Source: Hypsibius dujardini
Taxonomy: Eukaryota > Tardigrada > Eutardigrada > Parachela > Hypsibiidae
Reading direction: 5' to 3'
Length of the DNA: 20,278 nt
Assembly (NCBI GenBank): GCA_001579985.1
Contig: LRSR01013744.1
Coordinates: 1 to 20,278 of the forward strand
Both the position numbers and the translations under genes were made by a program. Under the pieces are notes generated by a model. That model had not been told where the DNA came from. It did not search any database and saw only the letters and a program-made list of their open reading frames with translations. Positions 10,208 to 19,145 of the stretch are shown here, one piece after another. Positions within the stretch are counted from its first letter, which is position 1; each line of letters opens with the position of its first letter.

Positions 10208-10387
10208 GCACGGCAGACGCACTACATGTGCTTTAGCAAATCCGCTAGCCATTCCACATTTAACTCCCAACACAAACACTCCCGAATCGCCTGTTTCCAC
10301 GACAATGTTTGCGACTTTACCCTCCAAAACAATCCTGCCGATGTGATTCGCCTCTACATGAGATTGAAAGATATTATGCATTTTACC
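10208..10387 (-). CDS. exon B: second half of a PKD/Ig-like module
   Basis: The acceptor is CCTTTGTCTGAG and the block is open in phase 0 for 60 codons to a possible donor TGC|GTAAAT; a phase 1 end a few bases earlier is also possible. It contains ETGDSGVFVLGVKCGMASGF, which follows the PKD-type end G-x-Y-x-V-x-V-x-[AC]-x-N/S and recalls the D-x-G-x-Y of Ig domains. It complements exon A, so A + B would be a module of about 110 residues. Confidence 0.42.
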
Positions 10388-11041
10388 CTCAGACAAAGGA
10401 ATTGGCACGGTTTTTTAGATTTAACATAAACATTTATGGAATAGAATTAAACAAATTTAACAATAAATAAACATTTATAGGATGAACTAAAAACTTGATA
10501 TTTTTGTTTAATTTCAAGATTTAAAACTTTAAGGATTATGATAAAGAATATTTAAGGGTAATGACTACAGAGGCTCGGTAAGAGGTGATACAATATTGAA
10601 ACCCTAACATTATTAGGCTTGTATAACCATGCCCAGCATGCCAAGAAATCATGTTGTGTCCACCTCGTAAATTTCTAAGACACCCAATTATTAAAAAAAA
10701 TGATCAAGTTATCAATCGGTAACATTTTTATGGATAATTCCTTCCCGTTACTTCCTACTAATATTTTCCCGCAGTCAAATTCTTTTAATTTTAAAATACT
10801 TTAACTCCCCCCCCCCCAATTTGCCCTTATCGGTTTCACTAAGCAACAGAGTGAATTGGACGTATGTTTGCCCTGTCTCACCCTCCGGATCGGACGCGAA
10901 GAAGGGTAGGCATTCATAGTGACCTTGATTGAGGAGCGCGTTGATATGGTTGATGGTGAGAAGATTAAGGGTACGTTGATAAGCGTTTACCGTTGACGGG
11001 CTGACTGAACTTTGTTACGGGGTGGGACGACTGTTACGTAC

Positions 11042-11193
11042 CATGTTGGTAGGATGGAAGATCCACCTGAAAGAGATAGGTATTAAGACGGTTTTATTGG
11101 ACTGACTGAAGGCTTGGCAGGTGATATTGTCCGATCCATCCGTTGCAAACCCGTCAACGATTGCTACAATCATGGGATGGGCTGCATTTTCTA
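11042..11193 (-). CDS. exon A: first half of a beta-sandwich (PKD/Ig-like) module
   Basis: This exon-like block has acceptor GGGCCTGCAG after a pyrimidine-rich stretch and an excellent donor ATG|GTACGT. It starts in phase 1 and ends in phase 0, with 50 full codons. The translation includes DNITCQAF and, 18 residues after the Cys, WIF. It has two N-glycosylation sequons (NIT, NKT), which suggests an extracellular location. A Cys in strand B followed by W-x-F suits an Ig or PKD module. It pairs with exon B downstream. The protein family is not firmly recognised; polycystin/REJ-type receptors are one possibility. Confidence 0.42.
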
Positions 11194-11267
11194 CTGCAGG
11201 CCCTATAGGTAAGGGACGAAGCAACACGAAACCGTAACCCTTCCATCAACATCAGAGGCTCCTTCTA

Positions 11268-11711
11268 GGCTCCTTACAGAGTCGGAACCACAAACCCTCA
11301 CGCGGTAGAGCCGAGGGTGGGCAAAAGGGCAAAATGCATCTTTTTCAAAATTGAATCCAAAATTCGGCTTATGATTCCGGATCATTTTGAAACCTTTGGG
11401 TTTCGCGGGTCTCATTTGCAAGCCCCGAGATCCAAAACATTTAACAAATTTCAGTTTGTCGTTGACATTCAAGGTTTGTTGGGGCTTATATAAGGTTCCT
11501 GTTGATGGATACGAATGTCAGATCCAAAACGTTCAAAAACGCTCCAAATTCGAAAACGTTTTGAAATTCGTGGGGGCCTTCGGGAATGAGACCCCCACAC
11601 TCCCACAAGTTTCCCAATGTTTTTGGGTTCAATTGTGAAAAAAGTGCATGTTGTCTCCTTTATCTATACCCACTCCCTGGCCCTACCATGAGTTCCGATT
11701 TACAAGGACCC
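11268..11711. mobile_element. MITE family copy 2, long inverted repeat
   Basis: The two halves are imperfect inverted copies of about 200 bp. They start GGCTCCTTACAGAGTCGG on the left and, as reverse complement, GGGTCCTTGTAAATCGG on the right, each flanked by TA. Shared words with the 6.1-kb copy include TCCTTACA, GGGTCTCATT, GGTAGG and GGGCAAAAG. Similarity may extend outward on the left to CAGAGG, so the true end could be near 11253. It has no transposase. Confidence 0.5.
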
Positions 11712-11827
11712 TAAAGGAGCAGAGTCTGAATTGAGCGCTCAGGCAAATTGAATGTACTCTGTATTTGTACCTGGTGTTAGACCAGGCAGCTCACCTCATC
11801 TGCGATACTGGTTGATTCGGCTCTCAT

Positions 11828-12165
11828 ATTCACGGGACAGCAGCACAATCATCTTGTCCTGCGTTTTGTAGCACCATCAATTTCAACCGTCTACCGATAG
11901 GCGAACGCTCCCGAACAGAACTCATCCAGTAAATACAAGCAGAATCCCCGACCGCGCCACAAGATAACGTCATCGCTGAAGCTGGCATGTCATCATCCCG
12001 CAACCGGATCAGCGAGATTGTGGCGTGAGAGTAGTTCGACCGGCGGTCCAGCAGTATTGGACTCGTACTGCCTGCTTGACGAGATTGGGCTGGGTTGCAG
12101 CCGGGAGCGGTGGACAGGGAGACTTGGCGAATCGCGCGACGCCCATCGGCTGCTGGGCAGGGCAA
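11828..12165 (-). other. possible upstream exon of the repeated-domain gene
   Basis: An open minus-strand frame in a GC-rich stretch includes ASAMTLSCGAVGDSACIYWM. The Cys-then-Trp order and the run of hydrophobic residues before the Cys resemble exons A and C. No strong donor follows the Trp, and the opposite strand is also open across part of it, so the coding call is weak. The open frame also reads through a C/P/S/R-rich part upstream of unclear meaning. Confidence 0.2.
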
Positions 12166-12249
12166 GACCGCCTCCGGATATTCCTCACATGCAGCCTAAC
12201 TCCCCCACTTTGTCAAGGACAATCGATCCGGATCTAACGAGAAATGATT

Positions 12250-13094
12250 AAACTAGAGTTATAACAAAAACAAAAAATAAATAATACTAACACTAACAAT
12301 TAAAATTGTAATAGGCATCGTTTGCAATCTTGTTTAGAACTTGCTTTGTAATGTCCGGCAGTTATATAGCAAGGATTAATTTTGTTTGTGATGGTGTGCG
12401 GAAAGGTGGAACCCTTGATCAAGTAGAAGTTGTTCATTTTCACCTTTTGTGCAGGTGAGATGAGGTGAGGTGTAAGCTCCACTGATCTGCGTGTAGCTGT
12501 ATTTAATCCACTTTAAATTTAAACATTTTTGTACTGTATTTATGAAGGCTGATTGAAATTGTAAATGACAGAACCAACTCCAACAGAATCAAATAATCGC
12601 ATACCGTGTGTAAGCACCGAATATTGAATATACAGAAATACCATTATCGTTAGTCAAAATAAAAATTTAATCATACGATACGTAGTGTTAACTGACTGAA
12701 CTAATGTTGCGACTACATGTACGTAGTATTAGTAAGATGCTACACACGTAATGAGAAAAAGCCAAAAGTGAGCCGAGCTGTGAAAAAATGTATTTTTAAT
12801 CCAAATGAGTGATACGACGATATGGTAAACCCCCCCCCCACAGAACAAGTACAATGGCAGTGTGCAAACTGATACTTAGTTAATTGTTAGGTATGATGCA
12901 TGTAAATGTACCTCTCTCGGCTGGAACTTTTTTCTTGAGAGATCTTGAGTAATGGCAGATCTGCCCAACAACATTGTTCAGTTCCACAAAGAAGGGTTCT
13001 GGAACAATTTTATCGATTCTACAGAGATTATGTAACTACACATTGGAGGGATCCCAGCTCAGAAGCGGATGGCGCATGGGATGGCGTCGTAGCA
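12250..13094. other. no supported gene
   Basis: AT-rich sequence with a poly-C run at about 12830. No exon or structured repeat was recognised. Confidence 0.5.
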
Positions 13095-13450
13095 TTAACC
13101 GTCGGATGCCAGAAGGTCAGCGAGTGGATGACGGACCGACTGCTAAACTGTCAGGGGATGATCAGACGGGTGGACGGACGGGTGGATGCGTCAAAGGAAG
13201 TCCCTGTCTTGAAGCGAATGACAGGGTAACGGACGGACGGACGAACCTACAGAAATACAAAACGACGACCGAGGATCAAACGGATGGCCGAAAGAAGAAT
13301 GGTTACCCGGTCAGACAGACTGACAAACAACCAAGGATTGATCGACGGAAGGAGCGCCATGATTGGAATAGATTAACGGTCAATCAGATGACGGAGGATC
13401 AAAAGAATTGAAGGGAGAAAGGACGATGAAACGGATCGACGAATAATCAA
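13095..13450. repeat. degenerate ACGG/GACA repeat tract
   Basis: It contains GGTGGACGGACGGGTGGATG and ACGGACGGACGGACGAAC plus many single GACGGA and GATCGACGG words. The overlapping open frames are rich in D/G/R/T, as expected from the repeat, and are not taken as genes. Confidence 0.6.
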
Positions 13451-13689
13451 GGACCTAACGAGGGATCACATGCTGACTGGGATGAGTTCGTCTATTGTCT
13501 AAAGAAACTGTTTACGATCACGACAAAGTCCTTGCCTCAGAGATCATTCTTGGAGTTTGTGCACATGACGCGGCTCCACGTTGTGTCCTGAACTCGACGT
13601 TCAGTGCCGTTAACTCAGTTGTTAAATCAAGTGATTTGATTCTATTAATTTGTCCTTCTTCCGACCAACCTTCTTCAAGTGACATTGGA

Positions 13690-14030
13690 GTCAGAAAATA
13701 ATAAGTTACATTTATTTAGTCCAGCCGATAAACCAACAACAGACAGATGAGAGTGAAGCCTCCCACTAAACACACCGTCACCATCACACGCACCGATAAT
13801 TCGAGGAAAGAGATCCTTCAATGAAAAGTCACGCAAACACTTCAACCATCATATCATGCACACTAAACATTGCCGGATTGTCAAAGCACTCATGGGGAAA
13901 AAGGAGGAACAAGCCTCCCCGTACGTCAATGGTAGGAATGTAAAACTCACAGCACTCTCTTTCTTTCGATTAGCGCCAGGGTCTGCACACACTGCAAATC
14001 AGGGAAGAGGAAGTGGTCACGGAACGCGGA
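13690..14030 (-). other. ACSL: ACSL 3' UTR with AATAAA signal
   Basis: After the TAG at 14033-14031 no further coding is seen. A canonical AATAAA lies at 13716-13711 on the minus strand, so cleavage is expected about 15-25 nt beyond it. The exact end is inferred. Confidence 0.55.
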
Positions 14031-14221
14031 CTAGTCGATTTGGGAATAAAGATCAGCCAGCTGCTTGGAAAAGGTCTTTTTTATTTCGTTCCGCTTCGTT
14101 TTCAGGGTCGGCGTCAGCATGTCATTCTCCACTGAGAACATCTCAGGATGAACGTAGATGTCCTTCACCTAAACACAACAAAATCCGATGTCAGTTTAAG
14201 TATTCTGTCTGTCTGTCTGTC

Positions 14222-14252
<31 letters not shown>

Positions 14253-14932
14253 CATCTGTCTGTCCGCCCGTTCGTCTGTTTGCCTGTCTCTGGCTGAGCA
14301 TCGCTTACCTGTTCAAATGAGTGTAATTGACTGGCCTTCCCCTCAGCCAAAAGCTCCTTCAGCAACATTGCTTTCACTTTCGGGTTCTTACACAGCTCCG
14401 CAAAGGAGCCGTGAATGCCCTGACTAGCGGCCCAACGAACAATCACCTCCTCCGCCGGAATGACGATTCCAACCAAGCTCGACTGAAAACCAGGAGAAAT
14501 GCATAGACATGCTCAACGCAATTCTCCTGAACCAGATCGTGACTTTATCATGTCAACGGTTATTACCTTCAGGCTTTCTCCGTGCACAAAGACCTGCGCC
14601 ACGTAAGAATTCTTGACGTAGGCGGACTCAATCTTTTCCGGAGCGATGTACTCTCCCTGAGAGAGTTTGAAGATATGCTTCTTGCGATCGACGATGCGCA
14701 AGCAAGCGTTCTCGCCCCACAAACCAATGTCTCCGGTATGGAGCCAACCGTCCTCGTCGAGGACTTCCTTCGTCTTCACCGGGTCCTTGTAGTAGCCTTG
14801 AAAGACGCTGGCGCCCTTTATACAAACCTGTGAAAATATGACCGAGCATACTTACTACTATCTCTCTCTAAGTCCAATTGGCCGATTTCTTCAAGTATAC
14901 CTCTCTCTTTGGCGACCTCTCTGTCTTTTGTC

Positions 14933-14979
<47 letters not shown>

Positions 14980-16641
14980 GCCTGTCTGCCTGTCTGTCTG
15001 TCTGCCTGTCTGTTTATCAGACTGTATGTGAAGAGTAAACGCAGGTAAATCTTCACCATCACACGTCGGCATGGTCGACGCGCGTGGTGTTTTATGCCTC
15101 ATCAAATCACGTCTTGGGAAATCTTAAACCATTTTAAAGACCACAATTTATAGCTTCCAATCTCTAAGTGTTTGATAAGTTGGAAGTTAATGCCTTAATT
15201 GTTTCGAGAATCGGTAGGTCAAATCGACGTCTGCCTGCTTGTCTGTCGCTGTCTCCAATGGATGGGTCGATCGCTTATTCAGATGCGGCTACAGTCAAGT
15301 CTACAGTAACCTTACCTCACCAGTTCCGTCACGCTCGGCCGAGAGCCCCAGCTCTGGGACGTCGACCAGCTTAATCAGACAGCAGGGTATCGGAGCTCCG
15401 ACATGCCCAATACTATTATCACCATCGTCTGAAAATGTGAAAACATCAAGCAGGTCATTAGGCTTCTATAGCGATTTTGTATAACTGTTAGCCTGTTTGT
15501 CAATCTGTCTGACTGCCTGTCTGTCTGTCTCATTGGCCGTTTGTTCATCTACATTGGTCTCAATTGAATTACCAGGATTAATATCGCCGTTGATGGTGAG
15601 CGTAACCGGTGCGACTGCCTCGGTCTGACCATAGCCTTCCATAATACAACAGCCAAGTGCCACACGGCAAAATTGTAACACCTAAACAAGGATTCCGTAA
15701 AGCGTTGACTGTAATATCCGAAGATAAGAGGAAGGCTGTACTGATGTACCTTGGGGGATAGGGGTGCCGAACCAACAACCATAAAGCGGATGTTCCCACC
15801 CATTTGATCCTGGACCTTCTTGAACATCAGCCGATCCCAGATGGTGTCCCGCGAAATGATTCGACTATGGAAAGGTAAGTTTAGTTAAGGATATCACCCA
15901 CGACATCCCAACTTGTCTGTCTACCAGTCTAGTACTACGTTTGGGTCCGCCTATCTTTCCGTTCATTTTTCTATTCATTTCAATATCTAACTCTCCGTAT
16001 ATCTGTCTCCCCGCTTCTCCGTCCATCCGTCTGTCTGACTGCATGTCCGCCTGTTTGTCTGTCTGTCTATCTGGCTGTACGGGTCTGTGTATGTTTGCTT
16101 GTATGTTTATTGACAAAGATCGCACCTGTGGAGATCACGTTCCTTGAACCAGACCCCGACATTCAGCAGACTCTCCTTCAACCACGATCCCTTGACTTTG
16201 CCTGTCACCCCATCGTAGATGCGATTCAACAGCCGCGGCACCACCACCGCACACGTCGGCTTGAGTGCTTTCATATCCTCACTCAGCTTCTTAATATCTC
16301 CGCTGTAGAAGCCGACCCTGCCGCCTTGAATGTACAACGCAGTCTGTTTCGAAAAAGAGTGCATTCCGGTCACGTAATAGTTGATGTCCTAGCGAGATAA
16401 CACATGCACACCGGCCCGACAATCGGAAAAGGGTCCAAGCCAGAGTGCCCAGGACAAACAGTACACATGGGTCGCTACGTCTGGGCATTCATTTGTATCT
16501 GATTAGAAAGTTCGATACGGCCATTGACTGCACACATACACGTAATGGGTCCAAAGATAAGTGGACCAACGTACCTCGCAACAACGCTCCTGCAACAGAA
16601 AACACAGACAGCTCAGCCAAGGTCAGACAAACTTCACAGAA

Positions 16642-16674
<33 letters not shown>

Positions 16675-18617
16675 TGCAAGCAAGCAGACTGACAGGAAGA
16701 CAGAGACAGATAGACAAACTGACAAACAGGCGAACTTACCAACATATGACTAAGTGGCAGGAAAGACACCATCGAATCCGTCTGCCGAGTTCCGACTTCT
16801 CCGATCTGTATCATAGTAGCACATACAGCCGCGACAACATTTCGGTGAGTAAGAACAACACCCTTCGGGATGCCGGTCGTTCCGCTGGTATAGCAGATCG
16901 TTGCAATGTCATTCACTTGTGCCGGCTATATTTAAGGGGAAAAATCCCATTAGTTTCCAAAAACAGTAAAATAAAGTTGGCGGTCAAACAGCCACATAAC
17001 CAGACACACACACATTGATAGAACAACTGACAAACAGACAATCCTTCAGGTAACTTGACAAAGAGACATTGTATAATCCGAGGGGCAGACCAGGTAGAGA
17101 GTCAGGCAGAGATTCAGAAAAGATAGATACGACGGACACCCAGACAGACAGATAGATAAGACAGTCAGATAAACAGAAGGACAAACGGACAGGTAAAAGA
17201 AAAAGAGTAGAATGAATACGATAGACAAAGAAACGGAAAGCGACGTACACGGATGAGAGTGGGATGTTCTTGTCCCAGTTTCAGCATATCAGCAAATTGC
17301 ACCAGATGAATGTCGGCCTGATCGCACAACGCTCGCAGCTGCTCCGTGGCAGGTTCCATGATGATGATGCGCCGCAAGACGGGTGTCTTGGGTGCCAGCT
17401 CCACCAGAATGGCGGCCTGCTCGCTCCGGTCGCACACAACTGAAGAAATCTCCGCCTGTGTGTATCAAAATAAGGCATCAATTATGCAGACAACATTATA
17501 CTGCACCAAGATAATAAAAAGAAACAAAGACTAAGTGCCGTGTCTATTTAAAGCTCCAAGGCAGTTTAGGAAACAGAAAACCGGTAAGTCAATAGGAAGA
17601 AAAGACAACTTGCGAAAGGGGTAAGTAAGTTGACGTAGCATACAACTGTGTACCTGTGAAATTATGTGGCTGCAGGCCTCTGCACCGAGAGTGTCTGCAA
17701 AAGCAACAAAATCCCTCAGCATTTTTGTTTTTTTGTTTCTTTATAAAGAGGAACAATTCTTGTTCCTTGTGTCTCTGCCTGTGTCTCTTGAGAGGTCGGT
17801 CGGTCTGTCGGTCGGTCTGTCTGTTTGTCTGTCTTTTTGTTTAACTGTCCACATATTTGTGAAAAAGTTAAGAGACTAACCGTAAATCGGAACGACAACC
17901 ATGGAATAGGTATAGCAAGCCAGTTCCGTGATGATCCACTGCAAAGAAAAACCTTCCTAAATACCGTACTAGCAATATATCAATCAACCGTAATTGGCTT
18001 ACTTCCGGCCGATTTTTAGAAAAAATTCCAATAAAGGTGGTATTTTCGCTTTTGGCGCCGTGATGGATCAATCCGGCGCCCAAATATTCCGCCCGCTTGA
18101 TCGTTTCCTCGTATGAGATCCAATGGTAGGTGGATGATCCCGGTGGCCGATGGCCCAGACAAGGCCCGTTTGATGATTCTCGTAATCCACGTTGGAACAC
18201 CTCGTACAGGGTCCGTGTGTCCTCATACAGAAATTCCACAAACTTGCCCGGCTCCACCAGGCGAGATCTTCTGCAATTCACATCCTTCTAAAAAATGGCA
18301 AAATAAAAAGGTATTGATTATTCCGAGCAGCACGATCGAAACAAAGTTAAAAGCGAAAAAAACACGTAAAATACATTTAACAATTAAGGAGACCAACGTA
18401 AAAATACATAAAAATCTGCAAAACATGAAGAAAAAAAGGTACTTTAAACAAAAAAAAGAAAATATATACGGACCCCAAGGGGAAGGGATTGCTGTTCGAT
18501 GGGGACGACCGTAGGAATGGGCACACCACGCGATTTAGCGCAATAATATGCCACGGCAGCGGTGGTTCCGATGGCGGCAACTGCCGTTACGCTCAGTGCT
18601 GGAATAAAGTCCTCCAT
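14031..18617 (-). CDS. ACSL: long-chain-fatty-acid--CoA ligase (ACSL1/5/6 type), 14 coding exons
   Basis: The product activates long-chain fatty acids to acyl-CoA through an acyl-AMP intermediate (ATP + fatty acid + CoA), probably on the ER or outer mitochondrial membrane. Exons joined on the minus strand: 18617-18474, 18287-18003, 17938-17881, 17694-17654, 17455-17249, 16925-16740, 16589-16575, 16343-16126, 15864-15750, 15681-15573, 15428-15316, 14827-14567, 14482-14309, 14168-14031. All junctions keep frame (phases 0,0,1,0,0,0,0,2,0,1,0,0,0) and give 687 residues plus TAG; vertebrate ACSL1 is about 700. A hydrophobic anchor lies at residues 4-26. The P-loop [11 protein letters not shown] is at 257-267, EGYGQTE at 438-444, GWLHTGDIG at 524-532, and the fatty-acyl-CoA signature [21 protein letters not shown] starts at 544. 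The gate region has the Tyr form (GFYSGD). No broken motif was seen. Exon 1 has a weak donor (GTCCGT). The split into ACSL1, 5 or 6 cannot be made, because the invertebrate gene may predate it. Confidence 0.96.
14205..14289. repeat. (CTGT)n microsatellite, ACSL intron 13
   Basis: CTGT units with interruptions (TCGTC, CCAT, CCGC). It fills most of the 140-nt intron between exons 13 and 14 and starts about 20 nt from the donor on the gene strand. Confidence 0.9.
14567..14827 (-). CDS. ACSL: ACSL exon 12 with the acyl-CoA synthetase signature
   Basis: The exon has 87 codons in phase 0/0, with acceptor TTTTCACAG and donor GTAATA. It contains GWLHTGDIG (the ATP-contacting Asp) and the fatty-acyl-CoA synthetase signature around [21 protein letters not shown], followed by [11 protein letters not shown]. 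The hinge Arg of the DRKK motif is intact. Confidence 0.96.
14934..15013. repeat. (CTGT)n microsatellite, ACSL intron 11
   Basis: About 20 near-perfect CTGT units with a few CCTG variants near the right end. It lies in the intron between exons 11 and 12; in the sense strand of the gene it reads (ACAG)n. Confidence 0.95.
15496..15532. repeat. short CTGT repeat, ACSL intron 10
   Basis: CTGTTTGTC, CTGTCTGACTGCC and CTGTCTGTCTC in a row, between exons 10 and 11. Confidence 0.65.
16017..16090. repeat. degenerate CTGT/CCGT repeat, ACSL intron 8
   Basis: Runs of TCTGT, TCCGT and CTGAC words. It is a decayed tetranucleotide tract within intron 8, 5' of the exon 9 acceptor on the gene strand. Confidence 0.7.
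16126..16343 (-). CDS. ACSL: ACSL exon 8 with the fatty-acid gate region
   Basis: The exon has 218 nt, starts in phase 0 after CGAAACAG and ends in phase 2 before GTGCGA. It encodes [11 protein letters not shown], the gate region known in mammals to alternate between F and Y forms, and [12 protein letters not shown] second in-frame acceptor lies 45 nt upstream (CTCGCTAG, exon from 16388) and would insert 15 residues. The short form matches the spacing of vertebrate ACSL1. Confidence 0.93.
16575..16589 (-). CDS. ACSL: ACSL exon 7, a 15-nt micro-exon (ERCCE)
   Basis: The sequence is TTTTCTGTTGCAG|15 nt|GTACGTTGG on the minus strand, both sites being near consensus. The five codons ERCCE fill exactly the gap between ...LPLSHML (exon 6) and [13 protein letters not shown] (exon 8). 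They correspond to the ERVVE of vertebrate ACSL1, with the same residue count. Without it the protein would lack a conserved stretch before the fatty-acid gate. It is too short for ordinary gene finders. Confidence 0.88.
16642..16673. repeat. (ACAG)n microsatellite, ACSL intron 6
   Basis: Eight perfect ACAG units, with degenerate copies extending over about 16615-16735. It is the opposite orientation to the tracts in introns 8, 10, 11 and 13. Confidence 0.92.
16740..16925 (-). CDS. ACSL: ACSL exon 6 with the ATP/AMP-binding P-loop
   Basis: The exon has 62 codons in phase 0/0, with acceptor AAATATAG and donor GTAAGT. It carries [11 protein letters not shown], the phosphate-binding loop of the ANL (adenylate-forming) superfamily, then THRN and FLPLSHM, both conserved in ACSL proteins. 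The intron just downstream starts with a long degenerate CTGT-type repeat in the sense strand. Confidence 0.95.
17030..17210. repeat. degenerate ACAG-rich tract, ACSL intron 5
   Basis: Scattered GACAGACAGATAG, ACAGAAGG and GACAAACAG words fill the centre of intron 5 (17248-16926). It is a strongly decayed tetranucleotide repeat and no exon was found in it. Confidence 0.55.
17794..17834. repeat. GGTC/TGTC repeat, ACSL intron 3
   Basis: GGTCGGTCTGTC units pass into CTGT units within the 186-nt intron between exons 3 and 4. Confidence 0.8.
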
Positions 18618-18622
18618 CCGCC
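18474..18622 (-). CDS. ACSL: ACSL first coding exon: start codon and membrane anchor
   Basis: The chosen ATG is at 18617-18615 and opens [10 protein letters not shown], followed by an Ala/Val/Thr-rich membrane segment. A 3' splice site (CTCTGCACAG at 18632-18623, with a CTGAC branch-like motif upstream) lies 5 nt before this ATG and matches a strong donor at 19059, so I infer that the 5' UTR is spliced here. The frame is also open upstream to another ATG at 18707, which would add 30 residues if the intron were retained; its context (T at -3) is poor. The exon ends at GGG before GTCCGT, a weak donor, but it is the only one nearby that restores the frame with exon 2. Confidence 0.82.
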
Positions 18623-19059
18623 CTGTGCAGAGTCCGGACACAAAACACGTCAGCAAAACCGTCGGTACTCGATTGATTGATTCAGCTGTGCTACTATCGA
18701 ATGGCATAAAAACAATTGCTTGATAGATTTATTGAATTATCTGAGCTTCCTTGCTGATAAATGTTAACTCCCGAATGGCGCTTCCTAGAGAAAGCTGTTT
18801 CATTGGCTTTGATAAAATAATGGCTGAAAGTAAATTTAGACTTAATTTCAACCCAGCCTGAGCAGATGAAATTACGCGGACCGCAAATAAATCAAGTAAT
18901 TTCGAAACGGCAACCCATCGTTAAGGCATTCGCTTGATTGGTTGATTGGCTATAAAAAATTGTTGATTGATTGATTATCGGTTGAATTTCGCTGAGAAAC
19001 TATTCTCGTTCTCTCTTCTTTCTAGCTGTTCCCGACATTTAAATTTTATATTGACTTAC

Positions 19060-19145
19060 CTATAAAGAGCGGTTAATTAGGAGTAGATCGAGTAATGATG
19101 ATTAAGCCGTTTGATGGTGCAGTTTTAACGGGGCGGAGAACATGA
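19060..19145 (-). other. ACSL: putative ACSL 5' UTR exon (5' end unknown)
   Basis: On the minus strand ATAG|GTAAGTC gives a near-perfect donor at 19059, and the partner acceptor is at 18623, giving an intron of 437 nt. The upstream stretch contains a GC-box-like CCGCCCCG and a short upstream ORF of 13 codons starting at 19143. The transcription start is not visible, so the right-hand limit given here is arbitrary. Support is splice-site quality only. Confidence 0.4.

Noticed and set aside
12974-13411. 145-codon plus-strand frame rich in D/G/R/T
   Set aside because: Its composition follows the degenerate ACGG repeat and neighbouring frames are equally open.
13856-14320. 154-codon plus-strand frame across the ACSL 3' end
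   Set aside because: It is antisense to ACSL exon 14 and its C-terminal half is a translation of the CTGT repeat.
14205-15013. CTGT arrays considered as a CRISPR or designed repeat array
   Set aside because: The units are 4 bp with no spacers, inside introns of a eukaryotic gene: ordinary microsatellites.
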